Shown here piece after piece: positions 17,225-24,809 of a stretch of DNA of 32,033 nt. Below the pieces are notes generated by a model. The model saw only the letters and a program-made list of their open reading frames with translations. It searched no databases and was not told where the DNA came from. The DNA lies in assembly GCA_018606725.1 (NCBI GenBank), contig JAGYID010000093.1, positions 1 through 32,033 on the forward strand, written 5' to 3'. A program made the translations under genes and the position numbers. The DNA is from Acidobacteriota bacterium. Its GTDB lineage: Bacteria; Acidobacteriota; Polarisedimenticolia; Gp22-AA2. Every line of letters starts with the position of its first letter. Position 1 is the first letter of the stretch.

Positions 17225-17635
17225 ATGACTGAACTCAGGAGCAGGCTCGAACCACTCGCTCGTAAGGCTGGTCTCAGTTTTGGGGATAACGTCCGTGTGC
17301 AGCGTATCCCCGTCACCGAAGCAGCTGGGGTTGCGGGGATGGCCGGCCAGATTTTCGGCTTTACGACTCCATCGGCTACTCATATCGAAGTCATCGGTGA
17401 AGTTACCGATGACTTCGCGGTAAATGTCCACATGGCCGAACGCAAGGAGGCCTTCTGGTTCGCCGCAAATCTTCTGGAGTTTGTGGACCATGGGCCAGGT
17501 ACGGAGATCACCCTTCAGGGTGTTGCGAAGAAGTGGGCGCGGCGAGAGACAGGCGAGTGGGAAGAGCGTCCTCAGGCCCCATCGACGGGGGGCATTCTCC
17601 GGCGCGCCCTTCGCAAACTAGGTTGGGCAAAATAG
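17225..17635 (+). CDS. Cassette 1: conserved-looking hypothetical protein
   Basis: A 136-residue soluble protein with no signal peptide or membrane helix, encoded in the first cassette (17190-17761). I do not recognise a named family. The central part (VAGMAGQIFGFTTPS, HIEVIGEVTDDFAVNVHM) alternates like beta strands, followed by FWFAANLLEFVDHGPGTEI and a basic C-terminus (RRALRKLGWAK). The sense of the reading frame, its position after a cassette junction and its stop 39 bp before an attC R'' box support a real gene. The ribosome site is weak (TTGGAAAC before the ATG). Function unknown. Confidence 0.72.
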   Translation: MTELRSRLEPLARKAGLSFGDNVRVQRIPVTEAAGVAGMAGQIFGFTTPSATHIEVIGEVTDDFAVNVHMAERKEAFWFAANLLEFVDHGPGTEITLQGVAKKWARRETGEWEERPQAPSTGGILRRALRKLGWAK

Positions 17636-17652
17636 TTCGGTGTCACACCGAA
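17636..17652 (+). other. Hairpin directly after the cassette 1 stop codon
   Basis: TTCGGTG (17636-17642), loop TCA, then CACCGAA (17646-17652): a perfect 7-bp stem starting on the base after the TAG stop. There is no T-tract, so termination is uncertain. It lies outside the attC stem that follows. Confidence 0.35.
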
Positions 17653-17674
17653 GGGCGAGAAGGGGTCACGGGCC

Positions 17675-17767
17675 GCCGAACAACCGGCTGAAGCTGGCGG
17701 CGCGCGGCAGGTCGGTGGCGGAGTCGTTGCGACGCACGCGCGCCGCAGCTTAGCCGGGGCGTTATGC
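17675..17767 (+). other. attC-like recombination site of cassette 1
   Basis: Ninety-three bp. The R'' box is GCCGAAC (17675-17681) and the R' box is GTTATGC (17761-17767). The inner arms pair over about 21 bp: CCGGCT, then AAGCTG, then CGGCGCGCG on the 5' side match the complement on the 3' side. The 5' arm has two unpaired G residues, as expected for extrahelical bases that set strand choice. The variable loop is about 30 nt. The next gene starts 25 bp after the R' box. Confidence 0.82.
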
Positions 17768-17791
17768 GTAGCGCCTTGTAGGAATGCGCCG

Positions 17792-18607
17792 ATGTCCGAT
17801 TTGAGATCAATCGACAAGAGGAAACTGGAGAAGCTGTTCCAGATGGGCGGCGGCTACGTTCTGGACTTCTCGAACCGGACGCTGGCTGAGTTCGTCGAGG
17901 AAAGCACCGGCCGCGACATTTACGACGCGCGATACGACTACGCCAGCGGTTCCAAGGCGAACCGCCTTCGCGCCTTCTGGACGCAGGAACCGAACCATCT
18001 CGTGGGCAAGCTGCTCAACGACCTTCTTGAGTACTGCCGGCCGGCAGCGGGTGATCCTGATCGTGACCGCCTGTTCGAGGAATGCGAGCGTATCGCGGCA
18101 CGCCTGCTCCAAAGCGCTCATGTGGACGGGCTGGAAGCCATCACGCCGGAGGGAACCGAGCGCGGCTTCGAAGTGCTTGCGAGGGCCGTACGCGATTCCA
18201 TCGAAAACAACGAACCGGAAGCAGGTCTCGACCGGTTGCATACGTTCGTCACGAAGCTAATCCGAACCCTATCGGAGAGGCGCGGCGTCACCATCGACAG
18301 GGACAAGCCGCTCCACAGCATCTTCGGCGAATACGTGAAGGCACTCCGCGCAGCCGGGCTCATAGAATCGGAGATGACCGAACGTATTCTGAAGTCCAGC
18401 ATCAGCACGATGGAAGCGTTCAACCGCGTCCGCAACGACACGAGTTTCGCTCACGACACTCCCACGCTCAACTATGATGAGAGTCTCCTCATCTTCAATC
18501 ACGTCTGCAGCGCGGTTCGGTTCATCAGGGCGCTCGAGTCGCGCGCGGCGAGGGCGCGGTCCGCCGCCCCACTTCAAGGGGCCATCGATGATGAGATCCC
18601 GTTCTGA
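17792..18607 (+). CDS. Cassette 2: Abi-type protein with HEPN-like C-terminus (candidate phage defence)
   Basis: A 271-residue soluble protein encoded in the second cassette (17762-18703), with TAGGA about 8 nt before the ATG. The N-terminal part (FQMGGGYVLDFSNRTLAEFVEEST, then KANRLRAFW) matches my memory of abortive-infection family proteins of the AbiJ/Abi_C type. The C-terminal half is helical and ends with RNDTSFAHD followed by LNYDESLLIFNHVCSAVRFI. The R-N-x5-H pattern is the HEPN ribonuclease signature, found in the Abi_C domain. Such proteins are thought to cut or sense RNA on phage attack and stop growth. Defence function is inferred from the family and from the cassette setting. The stop lies 6 bp before the R'' box of the next attC. 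Confidence 0.75.
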   Translation: MSDLRSIDKRKLEKLFQMGGGYVLDFSNRTLAEFVEESTGRDIYDARYDYASGSKANRLRAFWTQEPNHLVGKLLNDLLEYCRPAAGDPDRDRLFEECERIAARLLQSAHVDGLEAITPEGTERGFEVLARAVRDSIENNEPEAGLDRLHTFVTKLIRTLSERRGVTIDRDKPLHSIFGEYVKALRAAGLIESEMTERILKSSISTMEAFNRVRNDTSFAHDTPTLNYDESLLIFNHVCSAVRFIRALESRAARARSAAPLQGAIDDEIPF

Positions 18608-18613
18608 CAGCAC

Positions 18614-18709
18614 GCATAACTACGGCATGGACCCCGCGGCGGGCGTCGGGTTCAGGCGATGCACTCGCGTCGGGCGTATGCCCGCCGCGGGTTATGCCGG
18701 GCGTTCTGA
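18614..18709 (+). other. attC-like recombination site of cassette 2
   Basis: Ninety-six bp. The R'' box is GCATAAC (18614-18620), the exact complement of the R' box at the left end of this cassette (17761-17767). The R' box is GTTCTGA (18703-18709). The stem pairs CGGCAT and then the GC-rich CGCGGCGGGC, with unequal unpaired bases (GGA against AA) in between on the two arms. The centre is a variable loop of about 35 nt. Confidence 0.8.
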
Positions 18710-18719
18710 GAGGTGAGGC

Positions 18720-19214
18720 GTGATTAACCTGGACACGGGGAGGCACCCTTCCCATCTTGAAGTTCCTTACTCGCCTCGTGGTCGATGGTCTGTACTCATG
18801 ATTTCTCTCCTCCTCACCGCGCTCACGTTTGGCGCAGAGAGTCCGCGGCCGACCAAAGCAGGCGAGCCGTTACAAGAATGGGACGTTCTCGCCGAATCTG
18901 GAATCGTCCGGTTCGTTTACGTGTCGCCTGATGGCCTCAGGGACAAGTTCTTCGTTGCTCAGTTGTTGCAGGCTATCGCGTCGAAGGCTGCTCGCACTCT
19001 ACCCATCGAGATCCTCCTCTTTGACGACCGACGGTATACGCCGCGCGCTTTTCCCATGACCGACGCCCAGATGCTTCATTGGAGGGCGCGCTACAACAAG
19101 AACCCGAACAGCAAATTCGAGGAATTCGTCTGGATCTCGGTGACCAACTCCAAGACTTCGCCGCCGAAGCTCAAGGAGACTCGTGCGAAGATCAGGCCGG
19201 GGTTCGCTGAATAG
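18720..19214 (+). CDS. Cassette 3: exported or anchored hypothetical protein
   Basis: A 164-residue product from the GTG at 18720, 11 bp after the R' box, with GAGG nearby upstream. It has a basic leader followed by a hydrophobic segment (WSVLMISLLLTALTFGAES) that could be a signal peptide or anchor. The ATG at 18798 would leave a signal with no positive residues, so GTG is preferred. The rest (LAESGIVRFVYVSPDGLRDKFFV, IEILLFDDRRYTPRAFPMTDAQMLHW) looks like an alternating alpha/beta domain with a charged tail. I do not recognise the family. The stop is 2 bp before the R'' box of the next attC. Confidence 0.68.
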   Translation: MINLDTGRHPSHLEVPYSPRGRWSVLMISLLLTALTFGAESPRPTKAGEPLQEWDVLAESGIVRFVYVSPDGLRDKFFVAQLLQAIASKAARTLPIEILLFDDRRYTPRAFPMTDAQMLHWRARYNKNPNSKFEEFVWISVTNSKTSPPKLKETRAKIRPGFAE

Positions 19215-19216
19215 CC

Positions 19217-19319
19217 GGCTAACAAGCGCATGCAGCGGACGCACTCGCGCGTCACGCCCCGTGCTAGAAGAGCGCACGGGTCGCGCCGCGCGGCGCGCCG
19301 CTGATGCGCAGCGTCAGCC
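19217..19319 (+). other. attC-like recombination site of cassette 3
   Basis: About 103 bp. The R'' box is GGCTAAC (19217-19223), followed by AA, then GCGCAT, an unpaired G, and CAGCGG. The 3' arm gives the complement of GCGCAT and CAGCGG without the extra G, and the R' box is GTCAGCC (19313-19319). The first part (TAACAA, then GCGCAT) is very like known attC 5' ends. The R' box has GTC instead of GTT. The same change occurs in the R'' box of the next cassette (GGTTGAC), which pairs with it. Confidence 0.75.
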
Positions 19320-19333
19320 GCCTGAGGAGCGAG

Positions 19334-19945
19334 ATGCACAGCGGTGACTGGCGGTGGCTGGCTGTGGCCCTGCTCACACTGGCGATGACCGCGTGTGGCG
19401 GCACGTCGCGAACAAATGCGCTTCCGGAGATCACCTTGGAAACCGATGAAGGTTTCTACGACCTCGTGTTTCGCATTCGCGACTACGGGCAGCGGGCGGA
19501 CGGCACGACAATGTTTCGAGCCTACGGGATTCATGAAGGCCAGACCGTTGGGGTCACGGTTGTACTGGGCTCAGCGTGGGAACGGGTATCACTTGGCGCC
19601 GACCTGCCCAGCGCCTTCCAGGGCACGGTCGAGCTCCGATCGCTCGGTGTCGAGAGCGACGCACTCCTCAATGTGATGGACCAGCTCTACGGTACGAAGC
19701 TCCATCCCAAGGCGATGAAGCCCGCGACAGTGTTTACTGGCATCACGCTCGAGGGAAATCCTCGCGATGTGAGCCGCGGTGTCGTCAAGATCAAGCTTTT
19801 CTTTGAGCCCGATGACGAAGCACGGTATGCAGAGCTCTATGCGAACATCGACTTGCCGGGAGGCAAGCTCTACGTAAACGAGAAGGACATTGACTATCGC
19901 ACGCCAGTCATCAAGGCACTCGCGAGGCCGCGCGCCGGCGGTTGA
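19334..19945 (+). CDS. Cassette 4: lipoprotein of unknown function
   Basis: A 203-residue protein starting at the ATG after GAGGAG (4 nt). The N-terminus has a lipoprotein signal (WLAVALLTLAMTAC) with the modified cysteine near residue 20, so it should be membrane-anchored. The mature part (ITLETDEGFYDLVFRIRDYGQRADGTTMFRAYGIHEGQTVGVTVVL) is rich in predicted beta strands, and its C-terminus is basic. I do not recognise the family. The TGA stop lies inside the R'' box of the following attC, the closest coupling of gene and site in the array. Confidence 0.72.
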   Translation: MHSGDWRWLAVALLTLAMTACGGTSRTNALPEITLETDEGFYDLVFRIRDYGQRADGTTMFRAYGIHEGQTVGVTVVLGSAWERVSLGADLPSAFQGTVELRSLGVESDALLNVMDQLYGTKLHPKAMKPATVFTGITLEGNPRDVSRGVVKIKLFFEPDDEARYAELYANIDLPGGKLYVNEKDIDYRTPVIKALARPRAGG

Positions 19946-20038
19946 CTACCGCATCAACCCGTCGTTCTGCCGCGTCACGCCCCCGGCGTCCGCAAGGGTC
20001 GCGCCGCTCCAGCCCGCGGGTTGTGCGGGGCGTTGGCC
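19940..20038 (+). other. attC-like recombination site of cassette 4
   Basis: About 99 bp. The R'' box is GGTTGAC (19940-19946), followed by TA, then CCGCA, an unpaired T, and CAACCCG. The 3' arm complements CCGCA and CAACCCG without the extra base. The R' box is GTTGGCC (20032-20038). The inner stem beyond these 12 bp is weak and the loop is long. Confidence 0.72.
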
Positions 20039-20059
20039 GACACCTCCAGAGGAGAACGC

Positions 20060-20641
20060 ATGAGAAACGATCTAGAGCCTGACCACGTGCCTGCGGAGTT
20101 GCTGCCATACTTCAATACCCATCGTTCCAGCTATCTGTTTGCGGCTGTCACAGTCCTGGTGTGGGTGGCGGTGGCGATTCCGTTTGTCGTCGGGCTTGGA
20201 GCCTTGCTTGCCCCGAAGAGCAAGACGCTATCTCGTGCCGCGACGCTGCTATCAGCGGGCGGCATTCTTCTCCTTGGCTTTGCCATGTTTACCTTTGTTG
20301 GTGCGTTTATCGCTATTGTGGCGGCAGGTGACCTAGCTCCGACCGCTGCTGAAGCGACGTATCAGGCCACAATTTGGAGCAACCTCTCGTTCTTCCTCAC
20401 AGACCCGGGCCTAATGACCTTGGGCGCCGGCCAGTTTCTGTTCGCATGGCTCGCCTGGGGCAGCGGTGTCTTACCAAGGTCCGTATCCCTGGTTGGCTTT
20501 ATCGGGGGCCTTGCCGGCCTACTCACACTGGCCGTCTATCAGACAAGCCTGCTTGCTCTGGTTCAAATCGGAGCGTTTGCAATCTGGGGCATTGCCACCG
20601 GAATTGTCCTGCTCCGCCACAAACCTGGCCCGTTGGCGTGA
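20060..20641 (+). CDS. Cassette 5: multi-pass membrane protein of unknown function
   Basis: A 193-residue protein with GAGGAG before its ATG, starting 21 bp after the last R' box. A short polar N-terminus (EPDHVPAELLPYFNTHRSSY) is followed by about five hydrophobic helices, for example LFAAVTVLVWVAVAIPFVVGLG and VSLVGFIGGLAGLLTLAVY. A loose resemblance to DUF4386-type membrane proteins is possible, but I would not assign it. By position it is the cargo of a fifth cassette. No complete attC follows; TGAGGCGATGCAAGAGCGG at the stop could be a truncated attC 5' arm, which would mark the eroded end of the array. Confidence 0.7.
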   Translation: MRNDLEPDHVPAELLPYFNTHRSSYLFAAVTVLVWVAVAIPFVVGLGALLAPKSKTLSRAATLLSAGGILLLGFAMFTFVGAFIAIVAAGDLAPTAAEATYQATIWSNLSFFLTDPGLMTLGAGQFLFAWLAWGSGVLPRSVSLVGFIGGLAGLLTLAVYQTSLLALVQIGAFAIWGIATGIVLLRHKPGPLA

Positions 20642-20658
20642 GGCGATGCAAGAGCGGT

Positions 20659-20751
20659 CCGGCCCATGACGCCTACCTCGCGGCGCGCTACGGCAGCGAA
20701 TTCGACCACTACGCGCGCCGGACGAGCAAGTTGGTGCCGCTGCTCTACTGA
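20659..20751 (+). pseudogene. C-terminal fragment of an isoprenylcysteine methyltransferase (ICMT)-like protein
   Basis: The stretch HDAYLAARYGSEFDHYARR, then TSKLVPLLY and a stop, matches the usual end of ICMT/NnrU-like membrane methyltransferases, where a YL-x-R-x-G-x-x-Y-x-x-Y pattern precedes the C-terminus. Nothing of the preceding membrane domain is present; the upstream sequence in this frame is a shadow of the cassette 5 gene. It appears to be a tail left by recombination or deletion at the end of the array. Confidence 0.5.
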
Positions 20752-20768
20752 TAGGTCAGAGGATTCTA

Positions 20769-20924
20769 ATGGGGCCATCACTCCTCAGCCGCAAACCAAC
20801 CGACCGAGACTATGACGCCATGCTTGATACCCTGGTACTGGCGTTTGCCAATGATCCGGTGTGGGGCGGGTGGGCGTTTCCTGACCACGATCACGCCATT
20901 GAACAGCGGCGGGCCGATGGTTGA
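20769..20924 (+). pseudogene. N-terminal fragment of a GNAT acetyltransferase
   Basis: A 51-codon frame from the ATG at 20769 (RDYDAMLDTLVLAFANDPVWG, then GWAFPDHDHAIEQRRADG and stop). The pattern LDTLVLAFANDPVW...FPD is the typical start of a GNAT-family N-acetyltransferase of about 200 residues. The acetyl-CoA-binding part is missing, and the next gene, a hydrolase, begins 24 bp later. It is probably a truncated remnant rather than a functional small protein. Confidence 0.5.
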
Positions 20925-20948
20925 CAAGATGTGGCGAAAGCCTTGCCG

Positions 20949-21929
20949 ATGACCACTCGCAGTCAATGCGTCCTCGTGCTGTGCCTCTTGTCGCTATCCT
21001 CCGCGTGTGCGCAATCGGCGCTGCGACTCGGCGAGGGGTTCATCGATGTCCCTGGCGGCCCTGTGTGGTATCGCATCGTCAGTTCTGGGGGTTCCGGGGA
21101 TTCCGGGGAGGCCACTCCCGTCCTGTTTGTCCACGGTGGTCCGGGGGGAAGCTCCTGCGTATTTTCCGACCTTGCCGCAGCCCTGGGTCAAGACCGCCCG
21201 GTCGTGCTGTACGATCAATTGGGTAGCGGGAGGTCAGGGCGTCCGCGGGACGCCTCCCTGTGGCATCTTGACCGATTCGTGCGAGAGCTCGCGGCAGTCC
21301 GAAAGGCGCTTGGGCTTCGGCGCGTTCACCTCGTCGGCCACTCGTGGGGGGCGGCGCTGGCAACCGAGTACGTGGTGAAGAGCAGGCCAGGCGGCGTCGC
21401 GTCCCTGGTTCTCGCCGGTCCCCTGCTCAGCACCGAACGATGGATCGACGATGCGAACCGGTTGCGCGCCCAGCTGCCAGAGGCTGTCCAGCGCACGCTC
21501 ACCCTCCACGAACGGGCTGGAACGACCGCTTCGAAAGAATATCTGGCGGCGACGGAGGTGTTTTACGACAAGTTTCTCTTCCACCGTCAACCGCGCCCGG
21601 AGATGCCGGAGTGCAGGAGTTGGGAAGACAATGAAGTCGTCTACGAGCAGATGTGGGGACCGAGTGAATTCCATGCCACGGGCAACCTGCTGCATTTCGA
21701 CGTGACGCCGCAGCTTGCCGGGTTGAATCTCCCCGTATTATTCATCGTCGGCCGCTATGATGAGGCGAGACCCGAGACCGTGGCGGGGTTTCAGGCGTCC
21801 GTTCACGGTGCGAAGATGGAGGTCCTGGAGCAGAGCGGGCACATGGCGCCGGTCGAAGAGCCGGTGCGCTACCGGGAGATTCTCCGGGAATTCTTCCGAA
21901 GTGTTGACGCCGGCAGCTCAACCCGGTGA
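20949..21929 (+). CDS. Exported alpha/beta hydrolase, proline iminopeptidase (S33) type
   Basis: A 326-residue protein with a hydrophobic leader ending in LSSAC, which may be a signal peptide or a poor lipobox. Proline iminopeptidase-like features are the oxyanion-hole HGGPGGSS, YDQLGSGRSGRP and the nucleophile elbow G-H-S132-W-G. The late acid lies in GRYDEARPET and the catalytic histidine in SGHMAPVEEP. The family releases N-terminal proline or hydrolyses small amides and esters. A periplasmic location fits the leader. The GTG at 20931 is an alternative start; neither has a strong ribosome site. The gene lies directly after the debris at the array end and before the kinase gene. Confidence 0.85.
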   Translation: MTTRSQCVLVLCLLSLSSACAQSALRLGEGFIDVPGGPVWYRIVSSGGSGDSGEATPVLFVHGGPGGSSCVFSDLAAALGQDRPVVLYDQLGSGRSGRPRDASLWHLDRFVRELAAVRKALGLRRVHLVGHSWGAALATEYVVKSRPGGVASLVLAGPLLSTERWIDDANRLRAQLPEAVQRTLTLHERAGTTASKEYLAATEVFYDKFLFHRQPRPEMPECRSWEDNEVVYEQMWGPSEFHATGNLLHFDVTPQLAGLNLPVLFIVGRYDEARPETVAGFQASVHGAKMEVLEQSGHMAPVEEPVRYREILREFFRSVDAGSSTR

Positions 21930-21999
21930 GCGTCAGGGAGCAGCGGATGCGGTTCACGCTGATGGAACACGTTAACGTCGCACTCCGGCAGCGGCTTCC

Positions 22000-24684
22000 A
22001 TGAGTTTTCAATCGGGCACTCGTCTGGGGCCCTACGAGATCCAGGCCGCCATCGGCGCGGGCGGCATGGGCGAGGTGTACAAGGCGCGTGACACGCGGCT
22101 GGACCGCAGCGTCGCCATCAAGGTCCTGCCGGCGGAGTTCGGTGCGGACCCGGCTCGTCGCGAGCGCTTCGAACGAGAGGCACGGGCGATCGCGGCGCTC
22201 GCCCACCCGCACATCTGCGTGGTCCATGACGTCGGCCACCAGGACGGGATCGATTTCCTGGTCATGGAGCACCTTCAAGGCGAGGCGCTCGCCGACCGGC
22301 TCGCGAAGGGGCCGCTGCCATTCGATCAGGTCGTGCAGATCGGGGTGGAGATCGCCGACGCCCTGAATGCGGTCCACAGGAATGGCATCGTGCACCGCGA
22401 CCTCAAGCCGGGGAACATTGTCCTGACCAAGGGGGGCGCCAAGCTCCTCGATTTCGGGCTCGCCAGGCTGAGCCCTGCAGGGGCGCAGGACGGCGGCCCG
22501 GCCGTCGCAGGAAGCGCGACGCGCACCAACCAGTTGACCGACGCGGGAATGATCCTGGGAACGGTCCAGTACATGGCTCCGGAGCAGCTCGAGGGCAGGG
22601 AGGCGGATGCGCGAGCCGATGTCTGGGCTCTGGGCTGCGTGCTTTACGAGATGGCCACGGGCCGGCCGGCGTTCGAGGGCCGCAGCCAGGCCAGCTTGAT
22701 CGGCGCGATCCTGAGGGACGAGCCCGCGCCGATCGCGCAGCGGCAGCCGTCGACCCCGCCGATCTTCGGGCGGCTCATCAAGTCGTGCCTGGAGAAGGAC
22801 CCCGACAAGCGCTGGCAGAGCGCGCACGACATCAGGGTCCAGCTCGAGGCGATGACCTCCGGGGCGGCCGGGGAGTCAACGGTCGTCGAGCAGCGCGTCT
22901 CGGGGTGGCGCAGCCGCAAAGCCGCCTGGATGCTGGCGGCGCTGTCGCTCATGACGACGGCGGCAGCGCTCCTTTGGACGCCGGTTCGGACACCGCCTGC
23001 ACGGGCGCTTCCACTCGTCCGGTTCGCGATTCCGCTGCCGCGGCACACCACCATGAACGCCGCGTGGGAAAGCATCCTGGCCTTGTCCCCTGACGGGCAG
23101 CGCGTCGCCTATCTGGTCCAGTTGCCCGGAGAACCTTCACGCCTCTATGTCCGCTCGCTCGATGATCCAGAGCCCCGCGCGCTTCCGCAGGCCGACGGCC
23201 CCGGCCAGCCGTTCTGGTCGCCGGACGGCCGGGCCATCGCGTTCGCGACGAGCCGTAGTCTGCAGCGGATTGACATCGCCGGCGGCCCGGCGCGGGTGAT
23301 CTGCCCGCTGTCGGGAGGACAGCGCTATATCAGCGGCACCTGGGGTCCGCGCGGCGTCATCATGTTCAGTTCGGGCCCGACGCTGTTCCGGGTCGATGCC
23401 GAGGGGGGCGAACCAACCCCTGTCCTGCGCGAGAGCCAGACGGGGGCGAACCTTGCATGGCCACGGTTTCTTCCCGACGGTGATCGGTTTCTTTACTACC
23501 GCAGCACCTTTGATCCCGCGACCACCGGAACTTTCGTCGGTTGGCTGAGCCAACCGGCGAGGACTGTCAAGCTGCTCGATGTCCCGGCCATTCATGCCAG
23601 CGTGCCCGATTCGCTGCTGGCCCAGCGTGGGTCAACCCTCCTCGCTTACCCGTTCGATTCGGCGACACTCAAGGTCACCGGTGAGCCGACGATGGTTGTC
23701 GATGATCTGGGTATCAGTTTCGATGCCGCGGGCGAGGGGGTGATGGCCTACACAACGCTGGCGACCCATGGAGGAGTGAACCGGCCGGAGGACACGTCGC
23801 AGCTTCTGTGGTTCGACAGGACCGGCAGGCGCCTGGGCGGCATTGGCCTGCCGGGCGCCTACGGATGGCCGGCGCTCTCCCCCGATGGGTCTCGCGTGGT
23901 CGTGGAGCGACTCACGTCCTGGGATCCGCTTGAGGCCGATCTGTGGGTCCTCGACAATCAGACATCCCGGGAGCAACGATTGACGTTCGGTCCCGGACGG
24001 GAATCGGACCCGGTCTGGTCGCCCGACGGCCGCGACATCGCCTTCGCCTGCACCCGGGAGACCTCCGTTACGGTTTGCCGGCGACCCGCCTCAGGAGCCG
24101 GTGTCGAAGAGATGCCGATCCGGTTGGAGGGGCAGAACTATCCGACCGACTGGTCACGCGACAGGCGTTTGATCCTGTATACCGCGGTCGTACTGGAGCC
24201 CTCCGTCAATGCTGACATTTTCGCTCTTCCGGTCGATGGAGATCCCGCGCCGCGCGCGATCGTCGCGACGCCAGCCAACGAACATCAGGCCAGGCTCTCG
24301 CCCGACGGACAGTGGCTCGCCTACGCGTCGGACGAGTCCGGGTGGCCGGAGGTGTATCTGCAACGACTGGACATGACCGGCGAGCGCCGGCTCGTTTCCG
24401 TGAAGGGTGGAGCCCAGCCCACCTGGCGCGGCGACGGGAAGGAGCTGTTCTACCTGGCACTCGACATGAAGCTCATGGCCGTCAGCGTCACCACCGGCAG
24501 CGAACTCCGGTTGGGTGATCCAAGGCCGCTCTTCGAGCTGCCGTATCCGGTGGCACCGTTCTACGATGTGCGGAATGTCTACGACGTGACGCCCGACGGG
24601 CAGCGATTCCTGGTGAATCTTCCGACGGTGATGCCTCCGCCCCCCTCGATCAACATCGTGCTCAACTGGTCCAGGAAATCATGA
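22000..24684 (+). CDS. Ser/Thr protein kinase with TolB-like beta-propeller
   Basis: An 894-residue membrane protein. The cytoplasmic kinase domain (about residues 10-285) has G19-AGGMGEVY27, the ATP-anchoring K41 in VAIKV, the catalytic loop H132-RDLKPGN139, D151-FG and A193-PE, so it should be active. One membrane helix near residues 308-328 (WMLAALSLMTTAAALLW) leads to an extracytoplasmic part. That part has repeated PD40/WD40-like strands (LSPDGQRVAYL, WSPDGRAIAFAT, LSPDGSRVVV, WSPDGRDIAFAC, LSPDGQWLAYAS, VTPDGQRFLV), which should form a TolB-like propeller. The layout is a sensor kinase with an outside binding domain and is abundant in Acidobacteriota. The stop overlaps the ATG of the next small ORF (ATGA). 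Confidence 0.95.
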   Translation: MSFQSGTRLGPYEIQAAIGAGGMGEVYKARDTRLDRSVAIKVLPAEFGADPARRERFEREARAIAALAHPHICVVHDVGHQDGIDFLVMEHLQGEALADRLAKGPLPFDQVVQIGVEIADALNAVHRNGIVHRDLKPGNIVLTKGGAKLLDFGLARLSPAGAQDGGPAVAGSATRTNQLTDAGMILGTVQYMAPEQLEGREADARADVWALGCVLYEMATGRPAFEGRSQASLIGAILRDEPAPIAQRQPSTPPIFGRLIKSCLEKDPDKRWQSAHDIRVQLEAMTSGAAGESTVVEQRVSGWRSRKAAWMLAALSLMTTAAALLWTPVRTPPARALPLVRFAIPLPRHTTMNAAWESILALSPDGQRVAYLVQLPGEPSRLYVRSLDDPEPRALPQADGPGQPFWSPDGRAIAFATSRSLQRIDIAGGPARVICPLSGGQRYISGTWGPRGVIMFSSGPTLFRVDAEGGEPTPVLRESQTGANLAWPRFLPDGDRFLYYRSTFDPATTGTFVGWLSQPARTVKLLDVPAIHASVPDSLLAQRGSTLLAYPFDSATLKVTGEPTMVVDDLGISFDAAGEGVMAYTTLATHGGVNRPEDTSQLLWFDRTGRRLGGIGLPGAYGWPALSPDGSRVVVERLTSWDPLEADLWVLDNQTSREQRLTFGPGRESDPVWSPDGRDIAFACTRETSVTVCRRPASGAGVEEMPIRLEGQNYPTDWSRDRRLILYTAVVLEPSVNADIFALPVDGDPAPRAIVATPANEHQARLSPDGQWLAYASDESGWPEVYLQRLDMTGERRLVSVKGGAQPTWRGDGKELFYLALDMKLMAVSVTTGSELRLGDPRPLFELPYPVAPFYDVRNVYDVTPDGQRFLVNLPTVMPPPPSINIVLNWSRKS

Positions 24685-24809
24685 CCGACCTTCCGATCGC
24701 CTGCACGCTGCAGGACGCCGAGCGGCAGTGCTGCGGCTGTCTCAGGTTCCGCCTCACGGTCGAGCCGGGGGGCGGGCCGCCCCGCCCGACCGAGACCCGA
24801 CAGGGATGA
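24681..24809 (+). pseudogene. Internally deleted small ORF between kinase and GNAT genes
   Basis: A 42-codon frame joined to both neighbours by ATGA overlaps (24681 and 24806). It starts like a small protein family I remember (MTDLPIACTLQDAE) and runs at once into that family's Cys-rich middle (RQCCGCLRFRLTVEPGGGP), normally some 50 residues later. It then ends out of frame with the expected C-terminus. I read this as a copy with an internal deletion plus a frameshift. The double translational coupling could still keep it expressed as a tiny CCGC-containing peptide, so a functional small ORF is the alternative. Confidence 0.45.

Larger units (their letters stand above)
17189..20038 (+). mobile_element. 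Integron-type gene cassette array without integrase (CALIN-like)
   Basis: Four tandem units each consist of one small plus-strand gene followed closely by an imperfect palindrome of 93-103 bp. A fifth gene follows the last palindrome. Each palindrome has the architecture of an integron attC site: an AAC-ending R'' box, a short mismatched spacer, a long stem whose 5' arm carries unpaired extra bases, a variable loop, and a GTT- or GTC-starting R' box. The R' box at each junction should pair with the R'' box at the end of the same cassette. This holds perfectly for cassette 1 (GTTCGGC at 17189, GCCGAAC at 17675) and cassette 2 (GTTATGC at 17761, GCATAAC at 18614). Cassette 4 pairs with one G-T wobble, and cassette 3 shares only the GTT/AAC core. 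The genes are lower in GC than their flanks. No IntI gene is visible in the window. Confidence 0.82.
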
